A DNA stretch of 16,992 nt from positions 1 to 16,992 of the forward strand of contig DHHD01000081.1 of the NCBI GenBank assembly GCA_002403105.1, given 5' to 3'. The notes beneath the pieces were generated by a model that saw only the letters and a list, made by a program, of their open reading frames with translations, searched no databases and was not told where the DNA came from. The stretch comes from Anaerolineaceae bacterium UBA4781. Its GTDB lineage: Bacteria; Chloroflexota; Anaerolineae; Anaerolineales; Anaerolineaceae. Position 1 is the stretch's first letter, and the number at the start of each line of letters is the position of its first letter. Positions 15,358 to 16,992 of this stretch are shown here, in pieces. The translations under genes and the position numbers were made by a program.

Positions 15358-15386
15358 TAAATCTTCTCCATGTTTGTAGATCATTG

Positions 15387-15392
15387 TTTATA
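15387..15392 (-). promoter_or_regulatory. Possible -10 box of the DUF4342 gene
   Basis: The minus strand reads TATAAA at 15392-15387, about 30 bases before the preferred ATG. Only a loose -35 candidate (TGAAAC about 18 bases further upstream) is visible. This promoter would be divergent from that of the ABC-F gene. Confidence 0.35.
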
Positions 15393-15445
15393 CGGATTTT
15401 TCTAGTTTTCGTTTCACAGAAAAAAATTATCAGAAAAAAATTATC

Positions 15446-15474
15446 TTGACACCATTTGTAATTTTCAGTAAGAT
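15446..15474 (+). promoter_or_regulatory. Near-consensus promoter of the ABC-F gene
   Basis: TTGACA (15446-15451), exactly 17 bases, then TAAGAT (15469-15474). The -35 is perfect and the -10 matches 5 of 6. The transcript should start near 15481, leaving a leader of about 148 bases before the ABC-F start codon. Confidence 0.75.
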
Positions 15475-15509
15475 TGAAAAGGTTTTAGAAAAAAGAGAAG
15501 AAATAAAAA

Positions 15510-15527
15510 ATGTACAACGGCAAGTAA
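15510..15527 (+). CDS. Putative five-residue leader peptide MYNGK
   Basis: ATG (15510) opens the short frame M-Y-N-G-K ending in TAA (15525-15527), with the purine-rich AGAGAAG (15494-15500) 9 bases upstream. It lies about 30 bases into the ABC-F transcript and is followed by strong hairpins. Very short upstream ORFs of this kind regulate several antibiotic-resistance ABC-F genes through ribosome stalling. A chance ORF of five codons is also possible, so this rests on position and context. Confidence 0.4.
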   Translation: MYNGK

Positions 15528-15537
15528 CATCGAAAGC

Positions 15538-15623
15538 ACCTCCCGCGCAACCCTGAAAAGGGCAGGGCGGGCACTCGATCTTTGATCGGGTGGTTTGGTA
15601 TTCATCATGACCAAAACAGGAGG
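15538..15623 (+). promoter_or_regulatory. Structured leader (attenuator candidate) of the ABC-F gene
   Basis: Hairpin A pairs CCCGC (15542-15546) with GCGGG (15567-15571), enclosing CCCT-GAAA-AGGG (15551-15562), a stem with a GAAA tetraloop. Hairpin B pairs 15572-15580 (CACTCGATC... minus its first base set) with 15584-15592 (GATCGGGTG) around TTT, nine pairs including one G-U. Alternative pairings exist: CCTCC (15539-15543) is complementary to the ribosome site GGAGG (15619-15623), and ACC/CCCG at 15538-15545 can pair with CGGGTGGT (15587-15594). These mutually exclusive folds fit translational or transcriptional attenuation. No long T-run follows hairpin B, which favours control of translation. 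Confidence 0.5.
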
Positions 15624-15628
15624 CAGCC

Positions 15629-16992
15629 ATGCTTGCCGTTTCTCATTTAACCAAGACTTTTAATCTACAAACATTATTCACCGACATCACCTTTTCAATA
15701 AATTTCACCGAGCGGGTTGGTCTGATCGGACCCAATGGTTGTGGAAAAACCACATTGCTGCGCATTTTGGCAGAGCTGGAAGAAGCCGATAGCGGGCAGG
15801 TGCACAAACCAGCCAATTTACGCGTCGGTTACTTACCGCAAGGTTTTGAATTCCCTGCTGACTGTACGATTGCACAGATCGTAAACGACGCAGCAGGCGA
15901 TGTTGATTTGCTTTCAGGTGAGTTGGTAAAAATAACTCAAGCATTAGCAGCGCATTCAGAAGATCGAAAGTTGACTGAGGTCTATGATGATCTACTACAA
16001 CGCATCCAAAATGCAGAACCAAAACGTACTGCGAAAATAATTGCTGGCTTAGGGCTGCAGAATATTCCACAAGATTTGCCGGCAAGGAATTTAAGCGGTG
16101 GACAGAAGACACGTCTTGCTCTAGCATTACTTTTATTGAAGGATCCAGAAATCCTACTGCTGGATGAACCGACCAATCATTTGGATATTGAGATGCTGGA
16201 ATGGTTGGAGGACTGGCTCAAGCACACTTCCTGTGGAGCGTTGATCGTTTCGCATGATCGCATGTTTCTTGACCGCACAGTTGCGCACATTCTTGAAATC
16301 GATTCAATTCTGCATAGCCTCCGTTCTTATGAGGGTAATTACAGCGCATATCTCGAGCAAAGAGAATCTGAAATTAATGCGCAGTGGTCTGCCTACACTG
16401 ACCAAATGGTTGAAGTACGCCGCATGAAAGCGGATATCGCGCGAGCTAAGGAACAAGCCACTCACACGGAACATAAAGCCAGTGCTAACCATACCGGAAG
16501 TCATGAAAATAAAATGGGAAAAGACCATCAAAAACGGCTTGCCAAGAAAGTAGCAAAAAAAGCAAAGACGCGTGAGAAACGGCTGGAACGGTTTGAAGCA
16601 TCCGATGAAAGGGTTGAAAAACCAAAAGACGCGCGCACTATTCGGTTGGAATTTGAAAATACTCCTCACCTGGGGGGTTCTGTGATCCAAATGGAACGCC
16701 TGGATGTGGGATTTCCGGAGTTCCCCCCGCTATTGGAAAATATAAATCTTCAAGTGCGAGCATCACAACGCATTGCTTTTACCGGGCCGAATGGTTGCGG
16801 AAAGACCACCCTGCTGCGTACACTGATGGGAGAGATTCCACCGTTGGCGGGTAAGATTACCATGGGCAGCAGCGTGCGCCTTGGGTTCATGTCACAGGAT
16901 CTTAATTCTTTAGTTCCGGAACAAAGTGCTGTGGATCATATTTGGAAGGATTTTCCCAATCAGACCGAAGCACGCCGTTTTCTGGGTTATTA
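15629..16992 (+). CDS. ABC-F family ATPase, 3' end outside the window
   Basis: The frame is open from ATG 15629 to the window edge, 454 codons. ABC-F proteins are soluble tandem ATPases that bind the ribosome E site; members either tune translation or protect ribosomes from antibiotics. ATPase domain 1 has Walker A G-P-N-G-C-G-K-T-T (34-42), signature L-S-G-G-Q (155-159), Walker B L-L-L-D-E (176-180) running into E-P-T-N-H-L-D, and switch His209. A basic linker follows, with H-rich and K/R-rich runs (about 275-325), then domain 2 starting near 353 with a second G-P-N-G-C-G-K-T-T (386-394). There is no membrane domain. AGGAGG (15618-15623) lies 5 bases before the ATG. The domain 2 signature and Walker B lie beyond the window. 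The structured leader with an upstream mini-ORF favours an inducible antibiotic-protection role, but the sequence alone cannot separate this from a housekeeping ABC-F. Confidence 0.93.
   Translation, partial: MLAVSHLTKTFNLQTLFTDITFSINFTERVGLIGPNGCGKTTLLRILAELEEADSGQVHKPANLRVGYLPQGFEFPADCTIAQIVNDAAGDVDLLSGELVKITQALAAHSEDRKLTEVYDDLLQRIQNAEPKRTAKIIAGLGLQNIPQDLPARNLSGGQKTRLALALLLLKDPEILLLDEPTNHLDIEMLEWLEDWLKHTSCGALIVSHDRMFLDRTVAHILEIDSILHSLRSYEGNYSAYLEQRESEINAQWSAYTDQMVEVRRMKADIARAKEQATHTEHKASANHTGSHENKMGKDHQKRLAKKVAKKAKTREKRLERFEASDERVEKPKDARTIRLEFENTPHLGGSVIQMERLDVGFPEFPPLLENINLQVRASQRIAFTGPNGCGKTTLLRTLMGEIPPLAGKITMGSSVRLGFMSQDLNSLVPEQSAVDHIWKDFPNQTEARRFLGY

Noticed and set aside
15705..16690. 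Minus-strand ORFs opposite the ABC-F gene (including 140 and 128 codons)
   Set aside because: They are antisense to a clear ABC-F reading frame with both Walker A motifs.

Overview
The window reads as ordinary bacterial chromosome of moderate-to-low GC. I see no tRNA, rRNA, CRISPR array, transposase or phage gene. The mix of families (a DUF5679-like small protein, CotH/DUF4956/VTC genes, DUF4342, SnoaL-like protein, DegV, a heterodimeric ABC exporter with a MarR regulator, an ABC-F ATPase), TTG as well as ATG starts, and the style of the proteins suggest a member of the Chloroflexota, probably an Anaerolineae-type anaerobe. This is an inference from protein character, not a database match.

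Layout. 133-312: a 59-residue protein that looks like a DUF5679 zinc-ribbon protein whose metal-binding cysteines are all replaced; two hairpins follow it. 502-5827: four plus-strand genes in a row: a membrane-anchored metallophosphoesterase-like protein with a partly lost metal site, a membrane-anchored CotH-kinase-like protein fused to a beta-helix, a DUF4956 membrane protein, and a VTC-type polyphosphate polymerase that starts on the base after the DUF4956 stop codon. 5842-7587: two minus-strand genes, a SnoaL-like protein and a GT4 glycosyltransferase. 7846-9911: a lipoprotein alpha/beta hydrolase and a DegV fatty-acid-binding protein, both on plus. 9971-14352: a MarR regulator with a large palindromic operator over its own promoter, followed by a two-gene ABC exporter with one degenerate and one canonical ATPase half, ending in a strong terminator. 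14393-15357: two minus-strand genes, an AT-rich unknown membrane protein and a DUF4342 protein. 15629 to the end: an ABC-F ATPase, cut by the window edge, behind a near-consensus promoter and a structured leader with a five-codon upstream ORF.

How the genes may work together. The most interesting block is 502-5827. A cytosolic VTC enzyme would make polyphosphate from ATP. The DUF4956 protein is a plausible membrane partner or conduit. The CotH-like and phosphoesterase-like domains are both predicted to lie outside the membrane. A testable idea is that exported polyphosphate feeds or is handled by these surface enzymes. The other two notable regions are probable drug-response loci: MarR plus heterodimeric exporter, and ABC-F with an attenuator-like leader.
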